A stretch of 64,000 nt of DNA from Geodermatophilaceae bacterium NBWT11. GTDB taxonomy: Bacteria; Actinomycetota; Actinomycetes; Mycobacteriales; Geodermatophilaceae. The DNA lies in the NCBI GenBank assembly GCA_014218215.1, contig CP043652.1, positions 2,480,001-2,544,000 of the forward strand, written 5' to 3'. Numbering within the stretch: the stretch's first letter is position 1; each line of letters starts with the position of its first letter. Of this stretch, positions 8,325 to 16,914 are shown in pieces. The notes below the pieces were generated by a model. That model ran no database searches. It was given only the letters and a program-made list of their open reading frames with translations, and was not told the DNA's origin. The position numbers were made by a program, and so were the translations under genes.

Positions 8325-9404
8325 GTGCACACCCCCGACCGACGGCCACCGTGGACCGTCCCGACGTGGCTGGCCCCGCGCGACCCGCGCCTGGGCCCCC
8401 TGGTGGCCGCCGCCCTGCTCGCATGCGGCGCGCTGCTCGACCTGACGCTGATGCTGTTGCTCCCCGCCCTCGGCGGCACCGCGCCGGGCTTCGGCTGGGT
8501 CGTGCTGGTGCTGCTCGTGGTCAACGGCCTGGTCTGCGCGACCGCGCCGCGAGGGAGCGCGACCAGCCAGCTGTCGGTCGTCGCCGGGGCGCTCACCGCG
8601 ATCGTGGCCTGCGCGTCGATGTGGGGCCTGCTCTACGGGGAGCTCGACGCCGGGGTCTCGCTGATGGGGCTGCCCGCGGTCTTCGCCGCCAGCCAGCTCC
8701 GCCGCCCGCTCGCGATCGCGCTCACCGGGCTCACCTGCCTCTCGGCGGTCACCGTGCTGGCACTGGTCGCCCCGTGGACGGCGTTCCGGACCGTCGACGC
8801 GGTGATGGTCTGCGGCAGCCTGACGCTGCTGTGCGGCGCCACCCTGCACTACGTCGAGGACACCCGCCGGCTGCTGGACCGCCTCGAGCGGCTGGCCGCG
8901 GTCGACGGGCTGACCGGGCTGGTCACCCGCCGGGTGCTGGACGACGCCCTGGCCACCGCACTCACCTCGGCCGGCGCGCAGACCGGCACCGCGCTCGTGC
9001 TGGTCGACGTCGACTCCTTCAAGACCGTCAACGACCGCTACGGCCACCCGGTCGGGGACGCCGCACTGCAGCACGTGGGCGCCGTCCTCACCGCCGCGGT
9101 GCGCAGCACCGACGCCGTGGTCAGCCGGCTGGGCGGGGACGAGCTGGCGGTGCTGCTCCCCGGCTGCGCCACCGACGTCGCCCGCGCCCGGGCGCAGGAC
9201 CTGGTGCTCGCCGTCCGCGCTGCCCCGCTGCTGCTGGCCGACGGCTCGCCGCTGCCGATCACCGTGAGCGTGGGTGTCGCGCACGCACCCACCCACGCAC
9301 CCGACGTCCGGGCGCTCTACGCCGCCGCGGACGGCGCGCTGTACGCGGCCAAGCGCGGCGGCCGGGACCGTTCCGAGGTCGCCGAGGTGGCCGTCCTCAA
9401 CTGA
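8325..9404 (+). CDS. Membrane diguanylate cyclase (GGDEF)
   Basis: This 359-residue protein starts with GTG. The first 175 residues hold about five or six hydrophobic segments forming an unnamed membrane sensor region. The GGDEF domain (about residues 190-350) is intact: DGLTGLVTRR, DVDSFKTVNDRYGHPVGD, and the catalytic loop RLGGDELAVLL, where GGDEL is an accepted active variant. It should make c-di-GMP at the inner face of the membrane. It is divergent from the helicase gene across 177 bases and overlaps the next, convergent gene by eight bases. No receiver domain is seen, so the input is probably membrane or ligand sensing. Confidence 0.92.
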   Translation: MHTPDRRPPWTVPTWLAPRDPRLGPLVAAALLACGALLDLTLMLLLPALGGTAPGFGWVVLVLLVVNGLVCATAPRGSATSQLSVVAGALTAIVACASMWGLLYGELDAGVSLMGLPAVFAASQLRRPLAIALTGLTCLSAVTVLALVAPWTAFRTVDAVMVCGSLTLLCGATLHYVEDTRRLLDRLERLAAVDGLTGLVTRRVLDDALATALTSAGAQTGTALVLVDVDSFKTVNDRYGHPVGDAALQHVGAVLTAAVRSTDAVVSRLGGDELAVLLPGCATDVARARAQDLVLAVRAAPLLLADGSPLPITVSVGVAHAPTHAPDVRALYAAADGALYAAKRGGRDRSEVAEVAVLN

Positions 9405-10500
9405 GCCGGCGGGCCGCCGCGGCCAGCGTGCGGGCGGTCAGCCGGCCGTCGGCCAGGCCGAGGGCGACGACGTCGTCGAAGACCCGCTGGTCGTCCCCGG
9501 CCGCCCGGAACGCCGCGTCCATCACCCGTGGCCAGCGGCTCACCCAGGAGGCCGTCGAGGAGTGCGCCAGGTGGACGCCCAGGCGGGCCCGCAGCGCGGA
9601 ACGGAAGGCCCGTCCGGCACCGGCGCCCTGCGCGGCGGCCGCACCGGCCAGCGCCCCGGAGAGCACCGCGTAGAAGATGCCCTCCCCGGTCATCGGGTTG
9701 ATCAGCGACTGCGCGTCCCCGGCCAGCAGCACCCGGCCGTCGGGCAGACGCGGGCGGCCGGTGGACAGCGGCAGCCGGTGTGCCCGCAGCCCGGTCGGAT
9801 CGACGCCCGGGAGCAGCCGGTGCAGGCCCTCGAGCAGCCCGGCGCGGGTCGCGCCGCCGCTGACCAGCTCGCCGTAGCCGACGTTGGCCCGGCCGTCGCC
9901 GATCGGGAACGACCAGGCGTAGGCCGGCCAGCGCTGGTCGGTGGTGGTGATGACCTGCACGCCCCCCTCGCCGGCGGGGGCGTAGCCGCGGATCGCGATG
10001 GCCAGCCGGTCCGGCCGGTTCGGGCCGATGCCCAGCGCCCGGCGGACGACGGACTCCGCGCCGTCGGCCCCCACGAGCACACCGGCCCGCAGCACCCCGT
10101 CGACGTCCACGCCGTCCGGACCCGGCGTCACCCGCTTCACGGTGTGCCGGCGGAACGCGGCGCCGGCGGCCAGTGCGGCGTCCAGGATGCGGCCGTCGAG
10201 CACCGCCCGGGGGACGACGACGGCCGGCCGGTGCATCGTCCGCTCGACGGTCCGGCCCGAGGGCGAGGTCAGCCGCAGCCGCGGGACGGCGGGGTACCCG
10301 TCGGTGAGCGCGTCGACGTCCACCCCGAGGACGGCCAGGACGTCGAGGGCCTCGGGGGCGATGCCGTCACCGCAGACCTTGTCGCGGGGGAAGTCCGACC
10401 GGTCGAGCACCAGCACCGAGGCGCCGTGCCGGCGGGCGGCCAGCGCGGTGGCCGCTCCGGCCGGGCCGCCGCCGACCACGACGACGTCCCAGGTCTCCAC
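9397..10500 (-). CDS. FAD-dependent geranylgeranyl-reductase-family oxidoreductase
   Basis: This 367-residue protein starts with ATG. The N-terminus carries the dinucleotide-binding motif VVVGGGPAGAATALAARR, followed by the family hallmark DKVCGDGI near residue 40, LVGADGAESVVRRALG, and a second FAD motif VLLAGDAQSLINPMTGEGIFYAV. These match the geranylgeranyl reductase family, which reduces isoprenoid double bonds in lipids and quinones, and related hydroxylases. In actinobacteria a paralogue (MenJ) reduces the menaquinone side chain; whether this is that enzyme cannot be told from the sequence. It is transcribed away from the DinB-like gene. Confidence 0.88.
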   Translation of the reverse strand: METWDVVVVGGGPAGAATALAARRHGASVLVLDRSDFPRDKVCGDGIAPEALDVLAVLGVDVDALTDGYPAVPRLRLTSPSGRTVERTMHRPAVVVPRAVLDGRILDAALAAGAAFRRHTVKRVTPGPDGVDVDGVLRAGVLVGADGAESVVRRALGIGPNRPDRLAIAIRGYAPAGEGGVQVITTTDQRWPAYAWSFPIGDGRANVGYGELVSGGATRAGLLEGLHRLLPGVDPTGLRAHRLPLSTGRPRLPDGRVLLAGDAQSLINPMTGEGIFYAVLSGALAGAAAAQGAGAGRAFRSALRARLGVHLAHSSTASWVSRWPRVMDAAFRAAGDDQRVFDDVVALGLADGRLTARTLAAAARRLS

Positions 10501-10553
10501 GGTGCCGACGGTAGGTGGTTCCGCCCGGGGCCGCGCCGGTGCAGGCTGGGCGC

Positions 10554-11054
10554 ATGAGCGAGCACGAGCTGTGGCTGCGGTCGATCGCCGAGCAGCGGGC
10601 CGCGTTCCGGGGTGCGGTCTCGGGGCTGACCGAGGAGCAGGCCCGCTCGGTGCCCAGCGCCAGCGGCCTGTCGCTGGCCGCGCTGGTGAAGCACGCGGTC
10701 TGGGCCGAGGACACCTGGGTCGGGGCGCGCGTCGGCGGGGTCGTGCCCGACGAGGGCCCGGCCGGGTGGGTGGCCGGGTTCGAGCTCACCGCCGAGGACA
10801 CGGTGCCCGCCCTGCTGGCCCGCTGGGACGCCGCCGCCGTCCGCACCGAGCAGGTCGTGCGCGCCGAGCCCGACCTGGACCGGCCGGTGCCGCTCAGCGC
10901 GGAGACCCGGCAGTACGTCGACCCGACCGCCGAGCCGACCGTGCGCTGGGTCCTGCTGCACCTGGTCGAGGAGCTGGCCCGGCACGCCGGGCACGCCGAC
11001 GTCGTCCGGGAGTCGATCGACGGCAAGGGCGCCGCCGACCTCGCTCAGCCCTGA
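10554..11054 (+). CDS. DinB-like / maleylpyruvate isomerase-type protein
   Basis: This 166-residue protein starts at ATG 10554 (MSEHELWLRSIAEQR), with GCAGG-rich sequence just upstream. It has the four-helix-bundle pattern of DinB/DUF664 proteins: LAALVKHAVWAEDTWVG carries the first metal histidine, and WVLLHLVEELARHAGHADVVRE carries the paired His residues near the C-terminus. Such proteins bind a divalent metal and include thiol-dependent (mycothiol) S-transferases and maleylpyruvate isomerases. Its end overlaps the convergent LOG-family gene by ten bases. The substrate is unknown; a bacillithiol/mycothiol-linked detoxification role is possible. Confidence 0.85.
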   Translation: MSEHELWLRSIAEQRAAFRGAVSGLTEEQARSVPSASGLSLAALVKHAVWAEDTWVGARVGGVVPDEGPAGWVAGFELTAEDTVPALLARWDAAAVRTEQVVRAEPDLDRPVPLSAETRQYVDPTAEPTVRWVLLHLVEELARHAGHADVVRESIDGKGAADLAQP

Positions 11055-11617
11055 GCCGGGCGGGTCCACTTCCGCTGCGGGTGCTCGTACCGCTCGACGA
11101 ACTCCAGCAGCCCGTCGGCGGTGTGCACCACGCCGAGGGCGTCGAGCCGGCGGCCGTCGAGGTAGCCGTCGTCGACCATGCGGTGCAGCTGGGTGAGCAG
11201 CGGCTGCCAGAAGTCGTCGACGTCCAGCAGCAGGGTCGGCTTGGCGTGCAGGCCGAGCATCCCCCAGGTCCAGGCCTCGAAGAGCTCCTCGAGCGTGCCG
11301 GCCGCGCCGGGCAGCGCGACGAAGGCGTCGGCGAGGTCGGCCATCGCCGCCTTGCGCTCGTGCATCGAGGACACCACCCGCAGGTCGGTCAGCTCGGGGT
11401 GGGCCAGTTCGTCGTCCACCAGGTGCTGCGGGATGACCCCGACCACCTCGCCGCCGGCGGCCAGCGCGGCGTCCGCGACCGTGCCCATCATCCCCACCTT
11501 GCCGCCGCCGTAGACGATGCCGACCCCGGCGCGGGCCAGGGACTCGGCGAACGCGGTGGCCGCGTGCTGGTGGGACGGCGGCCCGGCCTGGGACCCGGTG
11601 AAGACGGCGATGCGCAT
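11045..11617 (-). CDS. LOG-family protein (cytokinin riboside 5'-monophosphate phosphoribohydrolase-like)
   Basis: This 190-residue protein begins at ATG 11617 (MRIAVFTGSQAG). An upstream ATG at 11641 would place the start inside a perfect hairpin, so I prefer the shorter form. It has the Rossmann-like YGGGKVGMMG loop, SSMHERKAAM with the catalytic Arg, and the region corresponding to PGGxGTxxE, here PGAAGTLEELFE with Ala for the second Gly. The LOG family removes ribose 5'-phosphate from nucleoside monophosphates. Role here probably nucleotide salvage or turnover. It lies downstream of a terminator-like hairpin and so is probably transcribed on its own. Confidence 0.87.
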   Translation of the reverse strand: MRIAVFTGSQAGPPSHQHAATAFAESLARAGVGIVYGGGKVGMMGTVADAALAAGGEVVGVIPQHLVDDELAHPELTDLRVVSSMHERKAAMADLADAFVALPGAAGTLEELFEAWTWGMLGLHAKPTLLLDVDDFWQPLLTQLHRMVDDGYLDGRRLDALGVVHTADGLLEFVERYEHPQRKWTRPAQG

Positions 11618-11630
11618 GGCGTCGACCTTA

Positions 11631-11671
11631 TGGAGTGCCACGGGCGAGGATTCCTGCGCCGTGGCACTCCA
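11631..11671 (-). terminator. Perfect 13-bp inverted repeat, probable terminator of the SDR-MaoC operon
   Basis: The arms TGGAGTGCCACGG (11631-11643) and CCGTGGCACTCCA (11659-11671) are exactly complementary, with a 15-base loop. The structure lies seven bases past the MaoC stop and 13 bases before the LOG-family start, on the shared transcribed strand. There is no U tract, as is usual in GC-rich actinobacteria. It could also be an operator; the position favours termination. Confidence 0.55.
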
Positions 11672-11677
11672 TCAGGG

Positions 11678-12142
11678 TCAGGCGGGCTGGCCGTAGGCGC
11701 GGGTGACCCACTCGGCGATGCAGACCGGCTTGTCGCCGCCCTCGCGCTCGATGACGACCGACAGGGTGTTCTGCACCCCGCCGGCCACCTCCTCGACGTT
11801 CGCCAGGGTGGCCGTGGCCCGCACCCGCGAGCCCACCGGCACCGGCGCGGGGAAGCGGACCTTGTTCAGCCCGTAGTTCACGCCCATGACGGCGTCGGTG
11901 ATCGTGTAGGTCTGGGTGGCCAGCGGCACCAGCAGCGACAGGGTGAGGAACCCGTGCGCGATCGGCCCGCCGAACGGGCTCTCGGCCTTGGCGCGCTCGA
12001 CGTCGATGTGGATCCACTGGTGGTCACCGGTGGCGTCGGCGAAGGTGTTGACCGCCTCCTGGGTGATCTCGTACCAGTCGCTGGTGCCCAGCTCGGTGCC
12101 CTTCAGGCCCGGCAGGTCGGCGATCGTCGTGGTGGTGGTCAT
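11678..12142 (-). CDS. MaoC-like (R)-specific enoyl-CoA hydratase
   Basis: This 154-residue single hot-dog protein has an ATG overlapping the acyl-CoA synthetase stop by four bases. The hydratase 2 motif is clear: FADATGDHQWIHIDVERAK, with the catalytic Asp and His, followed by FGGPIAHGFLTLSLL. It hydrates trans-2-enoyl-CoA in fatty acid or aromatic side-chain beta-oxidation. Actinobacterial homologues of this length resemble Rv0130 and NodN. It is the last gene of a four-gene operon with an acyl-CoA synthetase, an amidohydrolase and an SDR, which together suggest degradation of a carboxylated ring or branched compound via CoA esters. Confidence 0.9.
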   Translation of the reverse strand: MTTTTTIADLPGLKGTELGTSDWYEITQEAVNTFADATGDHQWIHIDVERAKAESPFGGPIAHGFLTLSLLVPLATQTYTITDAVMGVNYGLNKVRFPAPVPVGSRVRATATLANVEEVAGGVQNTLSVVIEREGGDKPVCIAEWVTRAYGQPA

Positions 12143-13680
12143 GCGTCACTCCTCGATGAGTACGTCTGGCGTAGGTCGGGCTTGCGGATCTTGCCGGTCG
12201 CGGTCTTGGGGAGCTCGTCGACGAACCGGACCTCCTTGGGCACCTTGAACCCGGCGAGCCGTTCCCGCAGCGTGGCGCGGAGGGCGTCGGCGTCGGGCAC
12301 GGTGCCGGGCGTGGGGACGACGACGGCCAGGCCGACCTCGCCCCAGTACGGGTCGGGCACGCCGATGACGGCGACCTCCTGCACCTCTGGCAGCTCCAGC
12401 ATCGTGGACTCCACCTCGGCCGGGTACACGTTCTCCCCGCCGGAGATGATCATGTCCTTGTAGCGGTCCCGGATGGTCAGGTAGCCGTCCTCGTCGACCG
12501 ACCCGGCGTCCCCGGAGTGGTACCAGCCGTCCACGAGCACGGCGGCGGTCGCCTCGGGGGCGTCCCAGTAGCCCTGCATCACGTTGGGGCCGGAGACGAC
12601 CACCTCGCCGATCTCGCCGGGCGCGCACTCGGTGCCGTCGGGCCGCACCACCCGGACGTCGACGAAGAACTGCGACCTCCCGGCCGACCCCACCTTGGCC
12701 ACCGCGTCCGCGCTGTCCAGCATCGTGCCGGCCGGTGCGGTCTCGGTCATGCCGTAGGCCTGCTGCACGGTGATCCCGCGGTCGAGCCAGGTGTGCAGCA
12801 GCGGCAGCGGCAGGGGAGCCCCTGCCGCGGCGACCGTCCGCAGGGCGGAGAGGTCGAGGGTCGCGAAGCCGGGCTGCCGGGCGAGGGCGTCCATCATCGT
12901 GGGGACGGCGAAGAACGACGTCACCCGCTGCTCGCTGATCACCTGCAGCGTCGCGGCCGGGTCGAACCCGCGCACCAGGACGACGCAGCCCCCGCGCAGC
13001 AGGGTCGGGTTGACCGTGCCGTTGAGCCCGCCGACGTGGAACAGCGGGGCCAGGCCCAGCGTCCGCTCGTCGGGGCCGCCCTCCAGGCTGAGCACCTGGT
13101 CCAGGCACGCCCACGTCATGTTGCCGTGGGTGAGCACCGCGCCCTTGGGCCTGCCGGTGGTGCCCGAGGTGTACATGACCAGGCAGACGTCGTCGTGGGT
13201 CACGGGCTCGTCGCGGAGCAGCGGTGCGGCCGCCGCGGTGAGCGTCGTCCAGTCCAGGCTGTCGGCGCCGCCCTCGAGCGGCGGCTCGGCGGCGATCCAG
13301 GTGCGGACGGCGGGCAGCTGGTCCCGCAGCACGTCGGCCGTCGTCCCGTGCTCGCGGCCGTGCACCACCAGCGAAGCCCCGGAGTGGGCGAGCACGTACT
13401 GCGCCTCGGGCGGGGTGAGCCGTGCGTTGACCGGCACCCACACCGCGCCGAGCTGGCCGCAGGCGTAGAGCAGTTCGAGGCCGACGGGGTGGTTGGCGCC
13501 CAGCCAGGCGACGCGGTCGCCACGCTGGACGCCCAGGTCGTGCAGGACCGAAGCCGCCCGGCGGACGGCGAGGGCGAACTCGCCGTGCGTCGTCGTCGTC
13601 CCCTCGAACCAGATGGCCGGCTTCTGCGGCGACATCCGCAGCCGGCGCTCGGGCCAGGACCCGAGCCCGGAGTTCCTCAC
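12139..13680 (-). CDS. Acyl-CoA synthetase (AMP-binding, FadD type)
   Basis: This 513-residue protein starts with GTG, overlapping the amidohydrolase stop by four bases. The ANL-superfamily signature is intact: P-loop MYTSGTTGRPKGA near residue 175, GMTETAPAG, the YHSGDAG and DRYKDMIISGGENVYPAEVE hinge, and the C-terminal catalytic lysine in PKTATGKIRK. It forms acyl-AMP and then acyl-CoA from a free carboxylic acid. Chain-length preference cannot be read from the sequence. As the only ligase of the operon it presumably activates the substrate before the hydratase and dehydrogenase steps. Confidence 0.92.
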   Translation of the reverse strand: MRNSGLGSWPERRLRMSPQKPAIWFEGTTTTHGEFALAVRRAASVLHDLGVQRGDRVAWLGANHPVGLELLYACGQLGAVWVPVNARLTPPEAQYVLAHSGASLVVHGREHGTTADVLRDQLPAVRTWIAAEPPLEGGADSLDWTTLTAAAAPLLRDEPVTHDDVCLVMYTSGTTGRPKGAVLTHGNMTWACLDQVLSLEGGPDERTLGLAPLFHVGGLNGTVNPTLLRGGCVVLVRGFDPAATLQVISEQRVTSFFAVPTMMDALARQPGFATLDLSALRTVAAAGAPLPLPLLHTWLDRGITVQQAYGMTETAPAGTMLDSADAVAKVGSAGRSQFFVDVRVVRPDGTECAPGEIGEVVVSGPNVMQGYWDAPEATAAVLVDGWYHSGDAGSVDEDGYLTIRDRYKDMIISGGENVYPAEVESTMLELPEVQEVAVIGVPDPYWGEVGLAVVVPTPGTVPDADALRATLRERLAGFKVPKEVRFVDELPKTATGKIRKPDLRQTYSSRSDA

Positions 13681-14552
13681 CGCAGCCCCAGGGCGACGAT
13701 GGCGTTCTCCTTCATGATCAGCGGCACGACCTCGGGCTTCATCTCGAGCGTCGAGAAGTCGGCCATCCAGCGGTCGGGCTTGAGCAGCGGGTAGTCCGAG
13801 CCGAACAGCACCTTGCGCTTGAGCCGCCCGTTCGCCGCCTTCACCAGCTGCGGCGGGAAGTACTTCGGTGACCAGCCGGACAGGTCGATGTAGACGTTGG
13901 CCTTGTGGGTGGCGATGGAGATCGCGGCGTCCTGCCAGGGCACCGAGGGGTGCGCCATGATGATCGTCAGGCCCGGGAAGTCGGCGGCGACGTCGTCGAG
14001 GAGCATCGGGTCGGAGTACCGCAGCTTGATCCCGCGCCCGCCGGGTAGGCCCGCGCCGATGCCCGTCTGGCCGGTGTGGAACAGCGCCGGGACGCCGAGG
14101 CTCTGCAGTTCCTCGTACAGCGGGTACACCGCGCGGTCGTTGGGCTCGAAGGCCTGGATCGACGGGTGGAACTTGAACCCGCGGACCCCGTGCTGCTCGA
14201 CCAGCTTCCGGGCCAGCGCGATGCCCTTGGCCCCGCGCGCGGGGTCGACCGAGCCGAACGGGATGAGCACGTCGGGGTGCTGCGCGGCGAGGTCGGCGAT
14301 CTCCTCGTTGGACAGCGCCGGGTGCCCGGTGGCGTGCTCGATGTCGACGGTGAAGACGACCGCGGCCATGTTCCTGCTGCGGTAGTCCGCGGCGATGTCC
14401 GGGACGGTCGGGTCGTAGGGGTCGCCCTTGAAGTACTTCGCGGCAGCAGCGTTGAGCTCGTCGTCCAGTGCGAAGTGGCCGTGGGTGTCGGCGTGCACGT
14501 GGGTGTGCACGTCGATGGCGACCAGGTTCTCCAGGTCCAGCTGCAGGGCCAT
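13677..14552 (-). CDS. Amidohydrolase family protein (ACMSD-like)
   Basis: This 291-residue protein starts with ATG one base after the SDR stop. It has the amidohydrolase_2 metal-binding pattern: IDVHTHVHADTHGH at residues 13-26, GFKFHPSIQAF, LFHTGQTGIGAG, IIMAHPSVPWQ and the C-terminal Asp in VLFGSDYPLL. This is the zinc site of the aminocarboxymuconate semialdehyde decarboxylase/gamma-resorcylate decarboxylase group, which do non-oxidative decarboxylation or hydrolysis. In this operon a decarboxylase or hydrolase acting on a cyclic acid is plausible. The exact reaction cannot be assigned. Confidence 0.87.
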   Translation of the reverse strand: MALQLDLENLVAIDVHTHVHADTHGHFALDDELNAAAAKYFKGDPYDPTVPDIAADYRSRNMAAVVFTVDIEHATGHPALSNEEIADLAAQHPDVLIPFGSVDPARGAKGIALARKLVEQHGVRGFKFHPSIQAFEPNDRAVYPLYEELQSLGVPALFHTGQTGIGAGLPGGRGIKLRYSDPMLLDDVAADFPGLTIIMAHPSVPWQDAAISIATHKANVYIDLSGWSPKYFPPQLVKAANGRLKRKVLFGSDYPLLKPDRWMADFSTLEMKPEVVPLIMKENAIVALGLR

Positions 14553-14553
14553 C

Positions 14554-15459
14554 TCAGGACTCCGGCTCGAACTGCTGGCCGACGGTCTGCTTCGAGGCCT
14601 CGAACCGCTCGGGCCAGATCGCGGCGATGGCGTCGGCCGACCAGCCGGTGCCGTCGGCGAACTCGACGACGACCTCCGACGGGTGGCTCCACAGCGCGAG
14701 CCGGTCGCCGCCGATGCCGACGGCCTGCCCGGTGATGCCGGCCGCGGCGTCCGAGGCCAGGAACGCGATCAGCCCGGCGACGTCGTCGGCGGAGCCGAAG
14801 GCCAGCTGCTGGCGGGCGTAGGGCGGCAGCTGCTCGCCGGCCTTGAGCGCGGTGACGTAGGGCTCGAGGAAGGGCACCGTCTCGGTCATCGCGGTGGCCG
14901 CGACCGGCACGACGGCGTTGACGGTGATCTCGGCGCGGGCCAGCTCCATCGCCCAGGTGCGCACCATGCCGACGATCCCGGCCTTGGCCGCGGCGTAGTT
15001 GGTCTGGCCGAAGTTGCCGACCTGACCGGTGGGGGAGCCGATGCAGATGACGCGCCCGCCCTCGCCCTGCTCGCGCAGCTTCACCGCGGCGGCCCGGGTG
15101 CAGGTGAACGTGCCGCGCAGGTGGGTGGTGATGACGGCGTCGAACTGGTCGTCGGTCATCTTCCACAGCGTGGTGTCGCGCAGGATGCCCGCGTTGTTGA
15201 CCAGCACGTCGAGCCGGCCGAACTCGGCCACCGCCCGGTCGACGAGGGCCTGGGCGGTCTCGCTGCTGCCCACCGGCACGACCTCGGCCACGGCGCTGCC
15301 CCCGGCGGCGGTGATCGACTGCACCGCGGCCTCGGCCACCTCCGCGTCGACGTCGTTGACCACGACCGCCGCACCGCGGCGGGCGAGCTCCTGGGCGTAC
15401 GCGAGGCCGAGGCCCCGCCCGGATCCGGTGACGACGGCGACCTTGCCGGTCAGCTCCAC
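14554..15459 (-). CDS. Short-chain dehydrogenase/reductase, first gene of the MaoC operon
   Basis: This 301-residue protein is started at GTG 15459 because GAGGAGAA lies three bases before it. A longer in-frame form would run into the MarR promoter. It has the NAD(P) motif TGSGRGLGLAYA, VNDVD (NAD preference), NNAG, catalytic Ser in IGSPTGQ and YAAAK. A C-terminal extension of about 50 residues goes beyond the SDR core, similar to the (3R)-hydroxyacyl-CoA dehydrogenase domain of multifunctional enzymes, which pairs with MaoC hydratases. It is divergent from the MarR gene at 15537, which probably controls the operon. Confidence 0.9.
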   Translation of the reverse strand: MELTGKVAVVTGSGRGLGLAYAQELARRGAAVVVNDVDAEVAEAAVQSITAAGGSAVAEVVPVGSSETAQALVDRAVAEFGRLDVLVNNAGILRDTTLWKMTDDQFDAVITTHLRGTFTCTRAAAVKLREQGEGGRVICIGSPTGQVGNFGQTNYAAAKAGIVGMVRTWAMELARAEITVNAVVPVAATAMTETVPFLEPYVTALKAGEQLPPYARQQLAFGSADDVAGLIAFLASDAAAGITGQAVGIGGDRLALWSHPSEVVVEFADGTGWSADAIAAIWPERFEASKQTVGQQFEPES

Positions 15460-15505
15460 GGGTTCTCCTCGATGAGTGGGGGTGGTGCCGGGACCGTAGG
15501 CGGGT

Positions 15506-15526
15506 ATCGTGGAGGTTGTCAACGAT
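15506..15526. promoter_or_regulatory. Candidate MarR operator ATCGT-N11-ACGAT
   Basis: A five-base inverted repeat lies between the divergent SDR operon and the MarR gene, ending just before the MarR ribosome binding site. A repressor bound here could block both directions. Short arms make it a weak call. Confidence 0.3.
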
Positions 15527-15536
15527 GGAGGAACTC

Positions 15537-15965
15537 ATGGACAGACCGTTGAGCGAGGACCTGGGCTTCCTGCTCTCCCGGGCCAGTGGCGCGGTCGTCC
15601 GGACGACGAACGCCGCCCTGGTCGAGCACGGGCTGCGTGTGCGGCAGTACTCGGTGCTGGTGCTCGCCTGCGAGACGGCCGACGGGGTGAGCCAGCGCAC
15701 ACTGGCCACCGTGCTGGGTCTGGACCCCTCCCAGGTGGTCCTGCTGGTCGACGAGCTGACCGCCGCGGGCCTGGTCGAGCGGCGGCCCGACCCCGCCGAC
15801 CGCCGCACCCGGCTCGTGGTCGCCACCGCCGCCGGACGTCGGGTGCGGGGCCTGGCCGGCACCGCGGCCGCGGCAGCCGTCGAGTCGCCGATGGCCCTGC
15901 TGGACGAGGCCGACCGGCAGGTCCTGCGCGAGCTGCTCACCCGGATCTGGTCGGCCACCACCTGA
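15537..15965 (+). CDS. MarR-family transcriptional regulator
   Basis: This 142-residue protein is started at ATG 15537 with GGAGGA four bases upstream; a TTG at 15516 and an ATG at 15525 are also in frame. Winged-helix features: VRQYSVLVLACE, SQRTLATVLGLDPSQVVLLVDELTAAGLVERRPDPADRRTRLV, which includes the recognition helix and the DRR wing. MarR proteins usually repress a neighbouring operon and release DNA on binding a small aromatic or acyl ligand. Its divergent neighbour is the SDR-amidohydrolase-ligase-MaoC operon, the probable target. Confidence 0.9.
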   Translation: MDRPLSEDLGFLLSRASGAVVRTTNAALVEHGLRVRQYSVLVLACETADGVSQRTLATVLGLDPSQVVLLVDELTAAGLVERRPDPADRRTRLVVATAAGRRVRGLAGTAAAAAVESPMALLDEADRQVLRELLTRIWSATT

Positions 15966-15992
15966 GCCGACGGCCGGGGCGGCCGCCCCGGG

Positions 15993-16871
15993 TCAGGCGG
16001 TCTGCTCCTCGGGGATGGTGTCCAGGCAGGCCGCTGCGGCTGCCCGGGCGGCCGGCTCGACCCGGGCGTGCTCGGCGGAGAACAACGCCTGGGCCTGCTC
16101 GCCGGGCCACGGGCTCGGCAGCAGGTCCAGCGGGAGGCGGGGGGTGTCCCGCAGCGCCAGCCGCCACTCCTCCTGCAGGGCCAGCTGACGGGCCAGCGGG
16201 TCGGTGTGCCGACGGTCGGAGCTGCCGCCGTCCCAGCGGCGGGTGAACGCCTCGAAGGTCTCCGCGGCCGCGGGCACGTCCCAGACCTCACCGAGCAGGA
16301 CGGCGGGGTCCAGGCCGGCGTGCGGTCGTGCGGTGAAGGCCCGGACGTGGGCGGCCGCCTCCAGGTCGCCGAGCGCCGCACCGATGTCCACCGTGCCCGG
16401 GGCCGCCCACAACCCGCCCTGCAGCAGGCCGAACCCCGCGGCCTGCAACCGGGTGCGCAGCTCGTGCCGCTGGCGCTGCCAGGCGTCGGGCAGGTGGAAG
16501 GACAGCAGCGTCCACTGCCCGTCCCACTGCCGGTCGGCCGTGGCGTCCTCCCGCCAGATGCGGGTGTAGCCGGCGCGCAGGGCCTGCACCGAGGAGGGGG
16601 TCAGGCCCAGGTAGACCTGGCGGCCGCGCTTGTGGCCCACCAGTCGGCTGCGGCGCACCATGCGGGTGATCGCCGACCGGGTGGCGTGTGCCGTCACGCC
16701 CAGCCCGTCCATCACGTCGATCAGGCTGGGCGTGGCGACCAGCAGGCCCCGGTCCAGCACGTGCGCGCCGTAGAAGGTGAGCAGCAGGCTCTCCGGGCGC
16801 AGTGCCACGTCCTCGGGGCCGCCGGCCGTCGCGCCGGCGGCCGCGTGCTCCTGCTCCTCGACGTCCTCCAC
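15993..16871 (-). CDS. PaaX-family transcriptional regulator
   Basis: This 292-residue protein starts with ATG. After a short acidic N-terminus, residues 25-95 form a winged helix (TFYGAHVLDRGLLVATPSLI, GVTAHATRSAITRMVRRSRLVGHKRGR), followed by the PaaX central domain with WREDATADRQWDGQWTLLSF and the C-terminal PaaX domain ending in RLPLDLLPSPWPGEQA. PaaX represses phenylacetate degradation and responds to phenylacetyl-CoA. No paa catabolic genes are next to it, so the target may be the CoA-ester operon to its right (11678-15459) or a distant locus. Confidence 0.88.
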   Translation of the reverse strand: MEDVEEQEHAAAGATAGGPEDVALRPESLLLTFYGAHVLDRGLLVATPSLIDVMDGLGVTAHATRSAITRMVRRSRLVGHKRGRQVYLGLTPSSVQALRAGYTRIWREDATADRQWDGQWTLLSFHLPDAWQRQRHELRTRLQAAGFGLLQGGLWAAPGTVDIGAALGDLEAAAHVRAFTARPHAGLDPAVLLGEVWDVPAAAETFEAFTRRWDGGSSDRRHTDPLARQLALQEEWRLALRDTPRLPLDLLPSPWPGEQAQALFSAEHARVEPAARAAAAACLDTIPEEQTA

Positions 16872-16914
16872 CTGGCCAGTGTCACCGATGACCTGCGCGG
16901 ACCCCCGCCGGCCG

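Noticed and set aside
10269-11069. Long minus-strand frame across the DinB-like gene
   Set aside because: It is an artefact of codon bias; the plus-strand gene has a clear family match and start.
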